Assembly: GCF_000400735.1 (NCBI RefSeq) | Contig: NZ_KE007365.1 | Location: forward strand, 118,178-182,177 | DNA from: Acinetobacter tandoii DSM 14970 = CIP 107469 | Lineage (GTDB): Bacteria; Pseudomonadota; Gammaproteobacteria; Pseudomonadales; Moraxellaceae | Length of the DNA: 64,000 nt | Reading direction: 5' to 3' | In this document: one piece after another, positions 36,695 through 45,501 of the stretch | Numbering within the stretch: position 1 is the first letter of the stretch | Layout of the letters: each line of letters opens with the position of its first letter | Notes under the pieces: generated by a model | What the model was told of the DNA's origin: nothing | What the model saw: the letters and a program-made list of their open reading frames with translations, nothing else | Databases searched by the model: none | Program-made: the position numbers and the translations under genes

Positions 36695-37765
36695 GTGCGC
36701 CAAGCAACAGTTTGTATTGATCAATCAGCACTTCAATATAATTTAAACCGTGTTAAACAACTTGCCCCTAAGGCAAAAATCGTGAGCATGGTCAAAGCCA
36801 ATGCTTATGGACATGGTATCAAAGACTGTCTTGCAGCCTTGAATAATACCGATGCTTTTGGTGTCGCCTGCTTGCAAGAGGCACTAGAAATTCGTGCCTT
36901 AGGCTATGAACAACCGATTACATTAATTGAAGGAATATTTTCAGCGGATGAAATGCAGACCGTCATTGAACAAAAGCTTGAATGTGTCGTGCATCAACAA
37001 CAACAAGTGAACTGGTTACTTGCCCATCAAGAGCAATACAATGCACTTGGACTTAAAGTCTGGATTAAACTCAATAGCGGCATGAACCGACTTGGTTTTA
37101 AAGCAAGTGAAATTATTGCCGTCATTAATACCTTAAAAGCGGCTGGTTTTACCTGTGTATTAACTATGCATTTTGCTAATGCTGATGCCGATCATCCCTT
37201 AAATGAACAGCAAATTGCACAATTTCTTGATATAAAACAAAGTTGTGCTCCTATTCTGGCTTCATGCTGTAATTCTGCTGCAATTTACCGTTGGCCAGAA
37301 CTCCATTTTGATTATGTTCGCCCAGGCATTATGCTGTATGGTGCAACACCATTTGCAGACCAAACAGTAAGAGACTTAGACTTACAACCTGTCATGACTT
37401 TTACTGCTGCAGTTATTGCCTTGAATCATATCCAAAAAGGCGAAAAGGTGGGCTATGGTTCAACCTACACTGCAACACAAAATACCGATTTGGCTATTGT
37501 TTCTATTGGCTATGGCGATGGTTACCCGCGTGCATATGTCAAACAAAATTATGTAGTAATTGAAGGGAAAAAGCTTCCTGTTGTCGGACGTGTAGCGATG
37601 GATATGGTTGCTATTGATGTTACAGGGTTAAAAGTTGCTCTAGGCACACCTGTGGAGCTTTGGGGCAAACAACGTTTGGTCGATGATGTTGCCGATGCAA
37701 ATGGTACCATTGGGTATGAGATTTTATGCCGTTTGAGCCAACGCCCTCATCGGATAGTGAAATAA
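36695..37765 (+). CDS. alr: Alanine racemase
   Basis: This 356-residue PLP-dependent fold type III racemase makes D-alanine for peptidoglycan. The PLP lysine is Lys34 in VSMVKANAYGHG. Other motifs are LNSGMNRLGF near residue 130, YVRPGIMLYG near 210, the catalytic tyrosine in VGYGSTYTA near 253, and SIGYGDGYPR near 280. The frame is open further upstream to TTG 36662, but GTG at 36695 is preceded by AAAGGAG at a suitable distance and gives the standard family length. One copy is seen here; a second, catabolic racemase (dadX) may lie elsewhere. Confidence 0.94.
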   Translation: MRQATVCIDQSALQYNLNRVKQLAPKAKIVSMVKANAYGHGIKDCLAALNNTDAFGVACLQEALEIRALGYEQPITLIEGIFSADEMQTVIEQKLECVVHQQQQVNWLLAHQEQYNALGLKVWIKLNSGMNRLGFKASEIIAVINTLKAAGFTCVLTMHFANADADHPLNEQQIAQFLDIKQSCAPILASCCNSAAIYRWPELHFDYVRPGIMLYGATPFADQTVRDLDLQPVMTFTAAVIALNHIQKGEKVGYGSTYTATQNTDLAIVSIGYGDGYPRAYVKQNYVVIEGKKLPVVGRVAMDMVAIDVTGLKVALGTPVELWGKQRLVDDVADANGTIGYEILCRLSQRPHRIVK

Positions 37766-37837
37766 TAAAATATTGCTTTAGATACTGCTTTCTTCGATGA
37801 GTAGTATCTAGGGTTGTATAGCTGAACTGAATAGAAT

Positions 37838-38260
37838 TTATAATTGCTGTTCTGGAATACGATATAACAACTGCAAAAAATGCTGTAATGATTCATATTG
37901 CAGTAATAAAGGATTAAATTTGCTAGATCCCAATTGCTCAAAATAATGATGTACCTCTGAATGCCGACCTATATATTTCATACTCCAATCTGAAAAATGC
38001 GAATCACTCAGAATGTATTGTTGTGACAATATCGTTAAATCAGAGTGTCGTTGATCTTTTTCTATTTTATTCAACAAGTTTAAAACCGAATCTTGTTCTC
38101 CTTCCAAACATTGAAAGAAGCAACCATCTGCATAACACAATACGCCTTTGATCTTCAGCTTTACGTTAAAATCTCGGGCTTCAGATAGAATGTCTCTTAA
38201 ATCTTGTAGTAGTGTTTCGGGTTGAAATTTAGCCTGACTGGCATAGCAAAGTTGGTACAT
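37838..38260 (-). CDS. BLUF-domain blue-light photoreceptor
   Basis: This 140-residue protein consists of a BLUF domain (residues 1-100) plus a short helical C-terminus. BLUF binds FAD and senses blue light by rearranging hydrogen bonds. All key residues are present: Tyr6 in LCYAS, Asn32, Gln50 in FFQCLEGE, Trp92 and Met94 in FSDWSMKY, and the conserved DQRH near 69-72. There is no output domain, so it should act through a protein partner, as BlsA does in A. baumannii. It lies between alr (convergent) and the Anbu operon, separated from the latter by a strong terminator. Confidence 0.92.
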   Translation of the reverse strand: MYQLCYASQAKFQPETLLQDLRDILSEARDFNVKLKIKGVLCYADGCFFQCLEGEQDSVLNLLNKIEKDQRHSDLTILSQQYILSDSHFSDWSMKYIGRHSEVHHYFEQLGSSKFNPLLLQYESLQHFLQLLYRIPEQQL

Positions 38261-38303
38261 TTTTTGATTTCCTATCTTATTGTTTTATTCATTGTATAAA
38301 TAA

Positions 38304-38333
38304 AAGCATAGCGCGATTTCTCGCGCTATGCTT
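38304..38333 (-). terminator. Terminator of the Anbu operon
   Basis: A perfect 13-bp GC-containing stem (38304-38316 with 38321-38333) with a 4-base loop is flanked by T-rich sequence on the minus strand. It lies just after the Anbu gene and before the BLUF gene. Confidence 0.85.
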
Positions 38334-38353
38334 AAAAAAATAATAATACATCA

Positions 38354-39088
38354 TTATTTAAAATAATCTTCCGACGGCTTTGGTAAATTCTGTAATCCAC
38401 TCCGTAGTGTATCTGACCATTCCTTACTAATATTTTCGAAGTAAGGGTCTTCTTCTGTAATTCGCTTACCTTCAGGAATATGTAAACTGTTCTTTTTATA
38501 GATGAGTGCATCAAGTGGCATACCCACCGATACGTTTGAGCGCAATGTCGAATCAAATGAAATTAGGCTACAACGTAAAGCTTCACTGAGTGGCATATCA
38601 TAACTTAAGGCACGATCTAAAATTGGCTTACCATATTTGCTTTCTCCAATCTGGAAATATGGTGTATCGCTGGTTGCACAAATAAAATTACCTTGTGGGT
38701 AAATATTATAAAGCTGCATTTCTGCTTGACCAATTTGTCCACCTACCAACAAACTACAGTAATAATTACTTTGTTCCTGCGTGTTTTCAGTTACATCTGC
38801 AATGACCTTTTGCAAGGTATGACCGACCAATTCAGCTACTTCAAACATGGTATTTACACTATATAAATTTGGTGTTTGTTGTAATTCTAAATGGTTTTTT
38901 AGATGTCCAATCACGGCCTGCGTTGTCGCTAAATTACCCGATGTTTGAATCGTGATAAAACGTTCGCCTTCAATTCCAAATGTATAAAGCTTTCGAAATA
39001 CAGAAATATGATCTACTCCCGCATTCGTTCGCGTGTCACTGATAAAGACGAGACCTTCTTTTAATCTAAGCGCACAACAATAAGTCAT
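38354..39088 (-). CDS. Anbu: proteasome beta-subunit-like peptidase
   Basis: This 244-residue protein belongs to the Anbu (ancestral beta subunit) family of Ntn hydrolases related to the 20S proteasome. The catalytic threonine follows the initiator Met (MTYCCALRL). Counting that Thr as 1, Asp17 lies in FISDTRTNAGVDHIS and a lysine at 32 in RKLYTF, matching the Thr1-Asp17-Lys33 triad of proteasomes. Unlike HslV or PrcB it is encoded without an ATPase partner. It is the last gene of a four-gene operon with transglutaminase, alpha-E and ATP-grasp genes, the known genomic company of Anbu. The natural substrate is unknown. Confidence 0.92.
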   Translation of the reverse strand: MTYCCALRLKEGLVFISDTRTNAGVDHISVFRKLYTFGIEGERFITIQTSGNLATTQAVIGHLKNHLELQQTPNLYSVNTMFEVAELVGHTLQKVIADVTENTQEQSNYYCSLLVGGQIGQAEMQLYNIYPQGNFICATSDTPYFQIGESKYGKPILDRALSYDMPLSEALRCSLISFDSTLRSNVSVGMPLDALIYKKNSLHIPEGKRITEEDPYFENISKEWSDTLRSGLQNLPKPSEDYFK

Positions 39089-39111
39089 CTCTTCCCCTTA
39101 ACTTACATTCA

Positions 39112-39894
39112 TTAACATGCAAGTACTTGAACAATTGAGTGCATCGTTTCAATTCCCCCTTTTTCGCGCACTCCACGAATTGGGGCAACATCCCAATAAT
39201 CTCGACCAATTGCCACATAAATATGCTGGTCTGGGCTAAAAATCTGGTTGCTGATATCGAAACAATACCATGTGTTTCCCAAAAATACTTCCGCCCATGC
39301 GTGACTGGCAAGGTGTGATGTATTTGGCACAAATAAATAACCTGAAACATAACGCGCTGGCAAGCCCAAAGCTTTGCACATTGCAATAAAAACATGACTG
39401 TGGTCTTGGCATACCCCCTGACGATTATGAAACGCTTCAATGGCAGAAGTATTGACTGAAGTATAATTAGGAGTATAGGGAATATGCTGCAAAATGGCTT
39501 CAGCTAGTTTGACCAAATTTTCACGCGTAAACTCAGGTACGAAACGATGCGCAAATTCTTTCATTTCCGCATTGCACATGGTCGTTGGCGTTGGTTGTAA
39601 GAATTGATAAGGATTTAGATGATCTATTAGACCCATCACCGAAGGCTGCTTATTCAGCTCAACAATGCCCTGCGCCATAATTGTCATTTGCTCATAAGCA
39701 TAACGTTGTGAACTGGTAATCCAGATGTTATTGAACGCATCTCTCTTCGTACAACGCTCACCTGGCACACTGACATCCCAGTAATGCACATTCTGATGTG
39801 CATTATTCAATGGGGTCATTTTAATATACTGAATGCTATTACATGCCTGTTCAGTATATTGATAGTGTGTCTGGTGATTGATCATGAGTTTCAT
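39112..39894 (-). CDS. Transglutaminase-like cysteine protease family protein (Anbu operon)
   Basis: This 260-residue protein has an N-terminal beta-rich region (MINHQTHYQYTEQACNSIQY; about residues 1-80) and a papain-like transglutaminase core. The catalytic triad is visible as Cys in RQGVCQDHSHVFIAMCKALG near 165, His in LASHAWAEVFLG near 200 and Asp in WYCFDISNQIF near 215. These proteins are a fixed companion of Anbu and ATP-grasp genes; their reaction, amide hydrolysis or peptide linkage, is not known. The start overlaps the alpha-E stop by 4 bases (ATGA). Confidence 0.9.
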   Translation of the reverse strand: MKLMINHQTHYQYTEQACNSIQYIKMTPLNNAHQNVHYWDVSVPGERCTKRDAFNNIWITSSQRYAYEQMTIMAQGIVELNKQPSVMGLIDHLNPYQFLQPTPTTMCNAEMKEFAHRFVPEFTRENLVKLAEAILQHIPYTPNYTSVNTSAIEAFHNRQGVCQDHSHVFIAMCKALGLPARYVSGYLFVPNTSHLASHAWAEVFLGNTWYCFDISNQIFSPDQHIYVAIGRDYWDVAPIRGVREKGGIETMHSIVQVLAC

Positions 39895-40493
39895 GCATTC
39901 ACCTCAAATAAATATTGAATTTGATCACTAAAGTTATAAAAATTTATTTGATCAGGTTGAGTTTTAAGCTGTTGCCAAGCCGTATCTAAACTGTCCCAAC
40001 CCATTTTCTCCAATACTTGTATAAGCGCCGAAATTTGCTCTAAGGTTTGTGTCTGATCTTGCTTTAAGCGAAGTTGTCGATCTAGTTGCTCTAAAGTTTG
40101 CCCCAAAGAATAGAACAAGAAAGTTTCTTCCGGCTCACCCTCTAACACTTCACGACAATCTGCAATCACATCACAAATACACGTCGAACTTGCACTCGCA
40201 TTCCGAATATATTGATTGAGTTCTGCATAGGTTTTTGCAGAAAAAACGCCTCTCAATTCTTGAACATTGTCTTTGGCAAACTGAAACTGTTGAATAAATG
40301 AATAAGGTTGTTCTGGGTCTAATACCAATTCATTGAGCGAGCTTGCATCAAATGCAGGTAAACAAAAAGCGTGGGCATAAGACACAGCTTTCTGATCATC
40401 CACAAATGGAAATTGCTGACATAAATATTCAATACGCGTTAAATAACGACCTAACCAAAAAATTTGCTGTGCATTCGTGCTGAGTAAGATCAT
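39891..40493 (-). CDS. Alpha-E domain protein (Anbu operon), short form
   Basis: This 200-residue, mostly helical protein has the alpha-E (DUF403) start: LLSTNAQQIFWLGRYLTRIEYLCQQ, which corresponds to the family's NAERIYWLGRYLERAE. Full-length members are around 300 residues, so this one is about a third shorter, yet it has a proper start and stop and overlaps the next gene normally. It may therefore be a compact variant rather than a broken gene. Alpha-E proteins are always found with the circularly permuted ATP-grasp enzyme and the transglutaminase; their function is unknown. Confidence 0.8.
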   Translation of the reverse strand: MILLSTNAQQIFWLGRYLTRIEYLCQQFPFVDDQKAVSYAHAFCLPAFDASSLNELVLDPEQPYSFIQQFQFAKDNVQELRGVFSAKTYAELNQYIRNASASSTCICDVIADCREVLEGEPEETFLFYSLGQTLEQLDRQLRLKQDQTQTLEQISALIQVLEKMGWDSLDTAWQQLKTQPDQINFYNFSDQIQYLFEVNA

Positions 40494-40521
40494 GAAATTG
40501 CTCCTTCATTGTTTTGGTTAC

Positions 40522-42069
40522 TTATGAATGTAAATGGTCTACAACCCATGTATCTTTAATGCCACCACCCTGTGAAGAATTCACCACAAGAGAGCCTTCT
40601 TGCATTGCCATACGTGTTAACCCCCCCGGTACAATTTCGGTACGATAAGGGGAACTCAGCACAAATGGACGCAAGTCAATATGTCGTTCTGATAACCCTG
40701 AATCAGTTAACATCGGACAAACTGACAAATCCAATGTAGGTTGAGCAATGTACAAATGTGGCGTTGCTAAAATTTTATCTTTGAAAGTCGCAATTTGCTG
40801 TGCAGAAGCATGTGGTCCGATAAGCATGCCATATCCTCCTGAACCCTGTGCTTCTTTCACAACTAGTTGAGCTAAATTGTCTAATACATATTCAAGGTCT
40901 TTGCTTTCACGACATTGATAAGTTGGTACATTTTTAAGGACAGGTTGTTCAGCTAAATAAAACTGAATCATTTTATCGACGTACGGATAAATGGATTTGT
41001 CATCTGCAACTCCTGTACCAGGCGCATTTGCAATCACGACATTCTTTTGTAAATAGGCAGACATTAAACCCGCAACACCAAGTGTACTGTCAGGCATAAA
41101 ACACAATGGATCGAGATAATCATCATCAATACGTCGATAAATTACATCAACTTGCTGTTTACCTCGCACCGTTTTGACATAAACCTTATCGTTTTCGACG
41201 TAAAGGTCACGCGATGTTACTAAAGGCACACCCATTTCCCTTGCCAAAAAGGAATGCTCATAATATGCGCTGTTAAAACGACCTGGCGTTAAAATGACAA
41301 TAAAGGGATTATCGTTAAAGGCATTTTCGGCCAATATTTCTTTCAGTAGTAATGGATAATGCTCTATACCTTGTAAGTTATTTTGCAAACATAATTCAGG
41401 CATCAGTTTTTGGCTGATTTTTCGGCTTTCCAACATATAAGACACACCCGATGGCGTTCTTAAATTATCTTCAAGCACATAAAACTCGCCATGACGATCT
41501 CGGACAATATCAATGCCACTAATTTGGCTGTAAATTTTGCCTTTTAAGCTCTGATTACACATATGTGGCTGAAAAGCCTCATGCTTGAGAACTTGTAGTT
41601 CAGGCACAATACCCGCTTTAAGAATATCTTGCTGATGATAAATATCATGTAAAAATAGATTTAGGGCCTTGACGCGTTGTGCACAGCCAAGCGATATCTT
41701 ATTCCATTGCTTTTTCGCAATTACTCGCGGGATCACATCATAAGGAATGGTACGCTCTGTGCCTTCTGCTTCTCCATATACCGTAAATGTAATGCCTTCA
41801 TATAAAAAATGCGCTTTGGCATGCTGATTTAAAGCTTGTAATTCATCTAAATTGTATTGTGAAAGCCAATGTTCAATTTTTGCGCAAGCGGTTTCTGAAA
41901 CTGCTTGATCATCTAACATTTCATTAAAAAAAACAGAGTTCGTTCGCTCAAAAAGTAACTGTGTCTTCTCCTGCGGTTTTGCTACACCCTCCACTTTTGC
42001 TGTCAATTGCTTATTATTCACTTCTAGTGATAAACCATTAATATCTAAAATCTCTTTTTCATTAAGCAT
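40522..42069 (-). CDS. Circularly permuted ATP-grasp protein (Anbu operon)
   Basis: This 515-residue protein belongs to the DUF404/DUF407 type 2 circularly permuted ATP-grasp family. It has FYVLEDNLRTPSGVSYMLESR near residue 210, DVIYRRIDDDYLDPL near 340, VVIANAPGTGVADDKSIYPYVDKM near 380 and KEAQGSGGYGMLIGP near 425, which supply the ATP and metal ligands. Such enzymes are predicted to form peptide or amide bonds. The start was moved from 42189 to ATG 42069 because GAGG lies just upstream and the family length fits. It is first in the operon and divergent from a WYL regulator. Confidence 0.9.
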   Translation of the reverse strand: MLNEKEILDINGLSLEVNNKQLTAKVEGVAKPQEKTQLLFERTNSVFFNEMLDDQAVSETACAKIEHWLSQYNLDELQALNQHAKAHFLYEGITFTVYGEAEGTERTIPYDVIPRVIAKKQWNKISLGCAQRVKALNLFLHDIYHQQDILKAGIVPELQVLKHEAFQPHMCNQSLKGKIYSQISGIDIVRDRHGEFYVLEDNLRTPSGVSYMLESRKISQKLMPELCLQNNLQGIEHYPLLLKEILAENAFNDNPFIVILTPGRFNSAYYEHSFLAREMGVPLVTSRDLYVENDKVYVKTVRGKQQVDVIYRRIDDDYLDPLCFMPDSTLGVAGLMSAYLQKNVVIANAPGTGVADDKSIYPYVDKMIQFYLAEQPVLKNVPTYQCRESKDLEYVLDNLAQLVVKEAQGSGGYGMLIGPHASAQQIATFKDKILATPHLYIAQPTLDLSVCPMLTDSGLSERHIDLRPFVLSSPYRTEIVPGGLTRMAMQEGSLVVNSSQGGGIKDTWVVDHLHS

Positions 42070-42328
42070 ATGACCCTCTTTATAGTTATAGCCAAACTCA
42101 TTTTTTATTAAGCAATAAGAATGCCACTCCTTGCATCTCTTATACTGATTTACTATTAATCCATTCTTTTCACTTCGACTCAATGTCATTTCTGCTTGAT
42201 CTTGTGTCTAAATTTATTGAACTTTCTTTGCCCGATTCGGTGATAAATACTTGCCAATTCAGTTAGGTTTTCTTATTGTGTTTAACACTGTCTTGTTAAT
42301 TCCCCACTTATTTATTTTTATTTGAATT

Positions 42329-43321
42329 ATGTCTGCACAAGAAAAAGAAACATCGAATAGCCTTTATCGACAATGGCAAATCCTGTCCCGTCTTTCTACA
42401 GGAAAATGGATGGGAACTCGTGAAATACAGGAAATTTTGCAAAGAGAAGGCATCGATATCAGCTTGCGCACCATTCAGCGTGATTTAAATCAGATTTCAC
42501 AGCGATTTCCAATTGAGAGCAACAAAACCGTTCCACAGGGATGGCGTTGGCGTTCTGATGCGCCGATTCAAAGTTTGCCTCATATGACCAGTTCTCAAGC
42601 TGTCACTTTTATGATGGTTGAGGAACACTTAAAACACCTTCTTCCTCCAAGTTTACTGGAAGAAATGAATCCTTGGTTTGATTTGGCTCGTCGTAGTTTA
42701 TCTACCCAAAATAATGTACGCCAATGGATTAATCGGGTACGTATAGTCCCTGCTAATCAACCTTTAATTCCACCTGTGGTGGATCGTGCTGCGCAGCAAG
42801 CCATTTATGAAGGTTTATTACAAGATAAACAATTGGAATGTGTTTATCAAAAGCGTCCTCAAGCTGAAGAAAGCGTTTATACGTTGAACCCTTTGGCATT
42901 GGTGCAAAAAGGTGCAACTATTTATTTAATTTGCACTCGCTATGATAAAACCGATATTCAAACTTTTGCTTTGCACCGTTTTAAGTCAGCCAAAGTACTA
43001 GATTCTCGTGCACTACATCCTGTCAATTTCGACATTGATGCCTATATTGACTCAGGTGCACTTGGATTTAGAGTCGACTATAACAAACCAACAGATAATG
43101 TTGCTTTAAAACTGACCATTCCAGAATGCGAGTCACATTATTTTGAAGAAAGCCAATTAAGTCGAGATCAGGTGATTACCCCACTTGAACATAATCTGGT
43201 TCAAATTTCTGCAACTGTTCCTTTTACCTCTCAACTCACGTGGTGGCTACGCAGTTTTGGTAATAAAATTCAGAAAATTGAGCCTGAAGAAGTTGAACGT
43301 GTAGTCCGACAACTAGACTGA
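42329..43321 (+). CDS. WYL-domain transcriptional regulator, divergent from the Anbu operon
   Basis: This 330-residue protein has an N-terminal winged helix-turn-helix (residues 12-65, GTREIQEILQREGIDISLRTIQRDL), a middle linker and a WYL ligand-binding domain. The domain contains LNPLALVQKGATIYLICTRYD and FALHRFKSAKVLD near 185-225, and a C-terminal extension (WCX, about 250-330) follows. WYL proteins respond to nucleotides or nucleic acids in several stress systems. The divergent start, 259 bases from the ATP-grasp gene, makes control of the Anbu operon a reasonable inference. Confidence 0.88.
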   Translation: MSAQEKETSNSLYRQWQILSRLSTGKWMGTREIQEILQREGIDISLRTIQRDLNQISQRFPIESNKTVPQGWRWRSDAPIQSLPHMTSSQAVTFMMVEEHLKHLLPPSLLEEMNPWFDLARRSLSTQNNVRQWINRVRIVPANQPLIPPVVDRAAQQAIYEGLLQDKQLECVYQKRPQAEESVYTLNPLALVQKGATIYLICTRYDKTDIQTFALHRFKSAKVLDSRALHPVNFDIDAYIDSGALGFRVDYNKPTDNVALKLTIPECESHYFEESQLSRDQVITPLEHNLVQISATVPFTSQLTWWLRSFGNKIQKIEPEEVERVVRQLD

Positions 43322-43352
43322 AATGATTGTGGCAAAAATTTCTAGGTAAAAA

Positions 43353-43378
43353 AAAGTCCCAACTATTGGGACTTTATA
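43353..43378 (+). terminator. Terminator of the WYL regulator gene
   Basis: A perfect 10-bp stem (AAAGTCCCAA with TTGGGACTTT) with a 3-base loop lies about 30 bases after the stop. Confidence 0.85.
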
Positions 43379-43381
43379 ATT

Positions 43382-43715
43382 TTATTGTATTTATCTGTTT
43401 TAATTTATAATCTTGCGTGGTGAAAGTTTTAGACATTATGTTTCTGAACCCCGACTCATATTGTCTACATCGATTGTATTTTTTGCTGCACATGGGATGG
43501 TTCAGCAAGCAAGTTCTCCTCGGTTATATCGAATACATTTAGTGGTCATCACTGGTTTCTCCGTGTGGTTTAAGTTCATTCAATATACTGAATCTTCCAC
43601 TTGACCTGAAATAAGCAATTGTTCCAATCAAATCATATTTTCTGCTTAAATCAATTTATGCAAATAACCTAATAAATGAGATCATCAATAAAACGTCATC
43701 TTGTGTTTATTTTAT
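43382..43715. other. Gene-free spacer with an unsupported 63-residue frame
   Basis: About 330 bases between the WYL terminator and mdcH. A short plus-strand frame (43413-43604) encodes a somewhat hydrophobic peptide but has no convincing ribosome binding site or recognised family. It could be a gene remnant. No repeat or RNA structure was noticed. Confidence 0.4.
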
Positions 43716-44639
43716 TTAAGAATAAATATTCTGCTGCTTTTCAATCCAAAGTTCTAAACCAGCAAACGTCTTAAAATCATCCACTGCTCTTACATTTAGA
43801 TGTGGACTACGCTCCAATACCATTTTACTTAAAGCATTGCCTGGCCCAATTTCTAACACAATATCGGGCTGGTTTTCTTGTATAGCGGTTAAACACGAAT
43901 CCCAATCTATGGCATGGTTCATTTGATCAATCAGCGCTTCGACTGCATCGCAGCTTTTAAAATATTTATGCCCACCTGAACCACTAATGATAGGTACTTC
44001 CAAACGATTAAACAGATGCTGTTGTAAAACCTGCCGATAAGGAGCTACAGCACCATTCATTAAAGAGGTATGGGAAGGAATACTGACATTCAGTCGCTTC
44101 ACCGAATGTGTTCCCACCTGTTTAAGTTGTTGTGTCAATTGTTGTAAGTTCGATGCCAGACCACCGACAATAAAATGGCTATCGCTAATTTTTATTGATA
44201 ATTCAGTCTCTGTGTTTGCCAAAATGGGGGATAACCCTGCCCAATTCATGCCCTGAATAGCCAACAAACCACTCGGTACATGCACAGCGTTTGACATCAA
44301 TATGCCCCGCTGTCGGGCTAAATAAAGTCCTTGTGCTAAATCTGTTTGAGTTGAGCAAATCAGTGCACTTAATTCACCAAGTGAGTAACCTGAAAAACTC
44401 ATCGTTTCTTCTAAGCAATGTTTTAACTTTTGCCAGCGACACCACTGTAGGGCAAAAATAAAGGGTTGAGCAAAATCATTACAATACAAATCTGTCTCAG
44501 ATAAGTCAGCCTTAAACAACTCAGGCAGATGTTGCGTGAGCTGCAAGTTGACATCTAACTCTATAGCAAGGTCTTTCAATTGCTGAACATGAGCTAAGTT
44601 CTGCACCCCTTGCCCACTAAATAATATTGCGAAATTCAT
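43716..44639 (-). CDS. mdcH: Malonate decarboxylase malonyl-transacylase (epsilon subunit)
   Basis: This 307-residue FabD-like acyltransferase loads malonyl groups from malonyl-CoA onto the prosthetic group of the MdcC acyl carrier protein. The N-terminal FSGQGVQN is the GQG motif. The active-site serine is in SGYSLGELSAL near residue 85, and a histidine follows in IPSHTSLMN near 190. It is the last gene of the mdc operon, overlaps mdcB by 23 bases and is slightly shorter than some homologues. Confidence 0.9.
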   Translation of the reverse strand: MNFAILFSGQGVQNLAHVQQLKDLAIELDVNLQLTQHLPELFKADLSETDLYCNDFAQPFIFALQWCRWQKLKHCLEETMSFSGYSLGELSALICSTQTDLAQGLYLARQRGILMSNAVHVPSGLLAIQGMNWAGLSPILANTETELSIKISDSHFIVGGLASNLQQLTQQLKQVGTHSVKRLNVSIPSHTSLMNGAVAPYRQVLQQHLFNRLEVPIISGSGGHKYFKSCDAVEALIDQMNHAIDWDSCLTAIQENQPDIVLEIGPGNALSKMVLERSPHLNVRAVDDFKTFAGLELWIEKQQNIYS

Positions 44640-45501
44640 GTTCCACCTTCAGCATGAACAAAGTTACCCCCAATAAGTCTGCACTTCCGCCAGGACTAAG
44701 ATGATGTTGAACAAAGTAATCTTCGATTCTTTTCACTTCTTGCATCCAGTCGACTTGTAGTACCCCACCGCGTACCAAAAACTGCTTCGCCATATCTTGC
44801 ACAATATATAGCGCCGATAAACCGCCACGCCAAACAATATTGGTATCTTGCAGATGAGACATTAATGCAAGTAAAGCTTGAAGCGATGCACGCTTTTTAT
44901 CTTCTGTTTTTGCATAAATTTCTAAATAATGTGGAATAGCAATATCTAACACTGTTTTAAAGCCTGAAGCCACTTCCTCAATAGCACCCGTAATACCATA
45001 TTGACTGCGCATGCGTTGCCCATGACTGTTGGGATTACGCTCTAGATGATGCAGTAATTCCTCTTGCCATGTTTGCTGAATCATACGACTAATCGAAATC
45101 GCATTCAGTGCAATATCTTGAGCAAAGCATTTTCCTACTGCTGCGCTGGCAAATCCTAAATTAAAAATAGCCCCTTTGTGGGTGTTAATCTGTGCAGTTG
45201 CATCCATCATTTTTTGTTCAGCTTGAATGCCACATTGTCGAATGCTGTCAAAACCGACTTCATGATAGCCATTTAAACATTGTTCTTGAAAATAATAAGT
45301 TAGGGATTGGATGCTACGCTCAAACAAGGCGAAATCCATATCTTGATGGCTACCTTGGGTGGTTGGGCAAACCAAACCGGGTTTATGTGCCAAACTCACT
45401 TCTTCATAAAGCGCTGTTCGCGCCAGAAGATCTAAGCGCATCGCATGCTGCGAAATATCTAAGAATAGATGGTCATGCTTCTGTACAGTTTGCATCTTCA
45501 A
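44617..45501 (-). CDS. mdcB: Triphosphoribosyl-dephospho-CoA synthase (malonate decarboxylase)
   Basis: This 294-residue CitG/MdcB-type enzyme makes 2'-(5''-triphosphoribosyl)-3'-dephospho-CoA from ATP and dephospho-CoA, the precursor of the MdcC prosthetic group. Motifs include AHKPGLVCPTTQGSHQDMDF near residue 38, ATAQINTHKGAIFNLG near 108 and a late LSPGGSADLLGVTLFM. It overlaps mdcG upstream by 29 bases and mdcH downstream by 23, indicating tight coupling. ATG at 45495 is an alternative start two codons on. Confidence 0.93.
   Translation of the reverse strand: MKMQTVQKHDHLFLDISQHAMRLDLLARTALYEEVSLAHKPGLVCPTTQGSHQDMDFALFERSIQSLTYYFQEQCLNGYHEVGFDSIRQCGIQAEQKMMDATAQINTHKGAIFNLGFASAAVGKCFAQDIALNAISISRMIQQTWQEELLHHLERNPNSHGQRMRSQYGITGAIEEVASGFKTVLDIAIPHYLEIYAKTEDKKRASLQALLALMSHLQDTNIVWRGGLSALYIVQDMAKQFLVRGGVLQVDWMQEVKRIEDYFVQHHLSPGGSADLLGVTLFMLKVEHEFRNII

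Noticed and set aside
43413..43604. Possible 63-residue hydrophobic protein after the WYL regulator.
   Set aside because: Its start lacks a ribosome binding site, it lies behind a terminator, and no family is recognised. At most it is a gene remnant.
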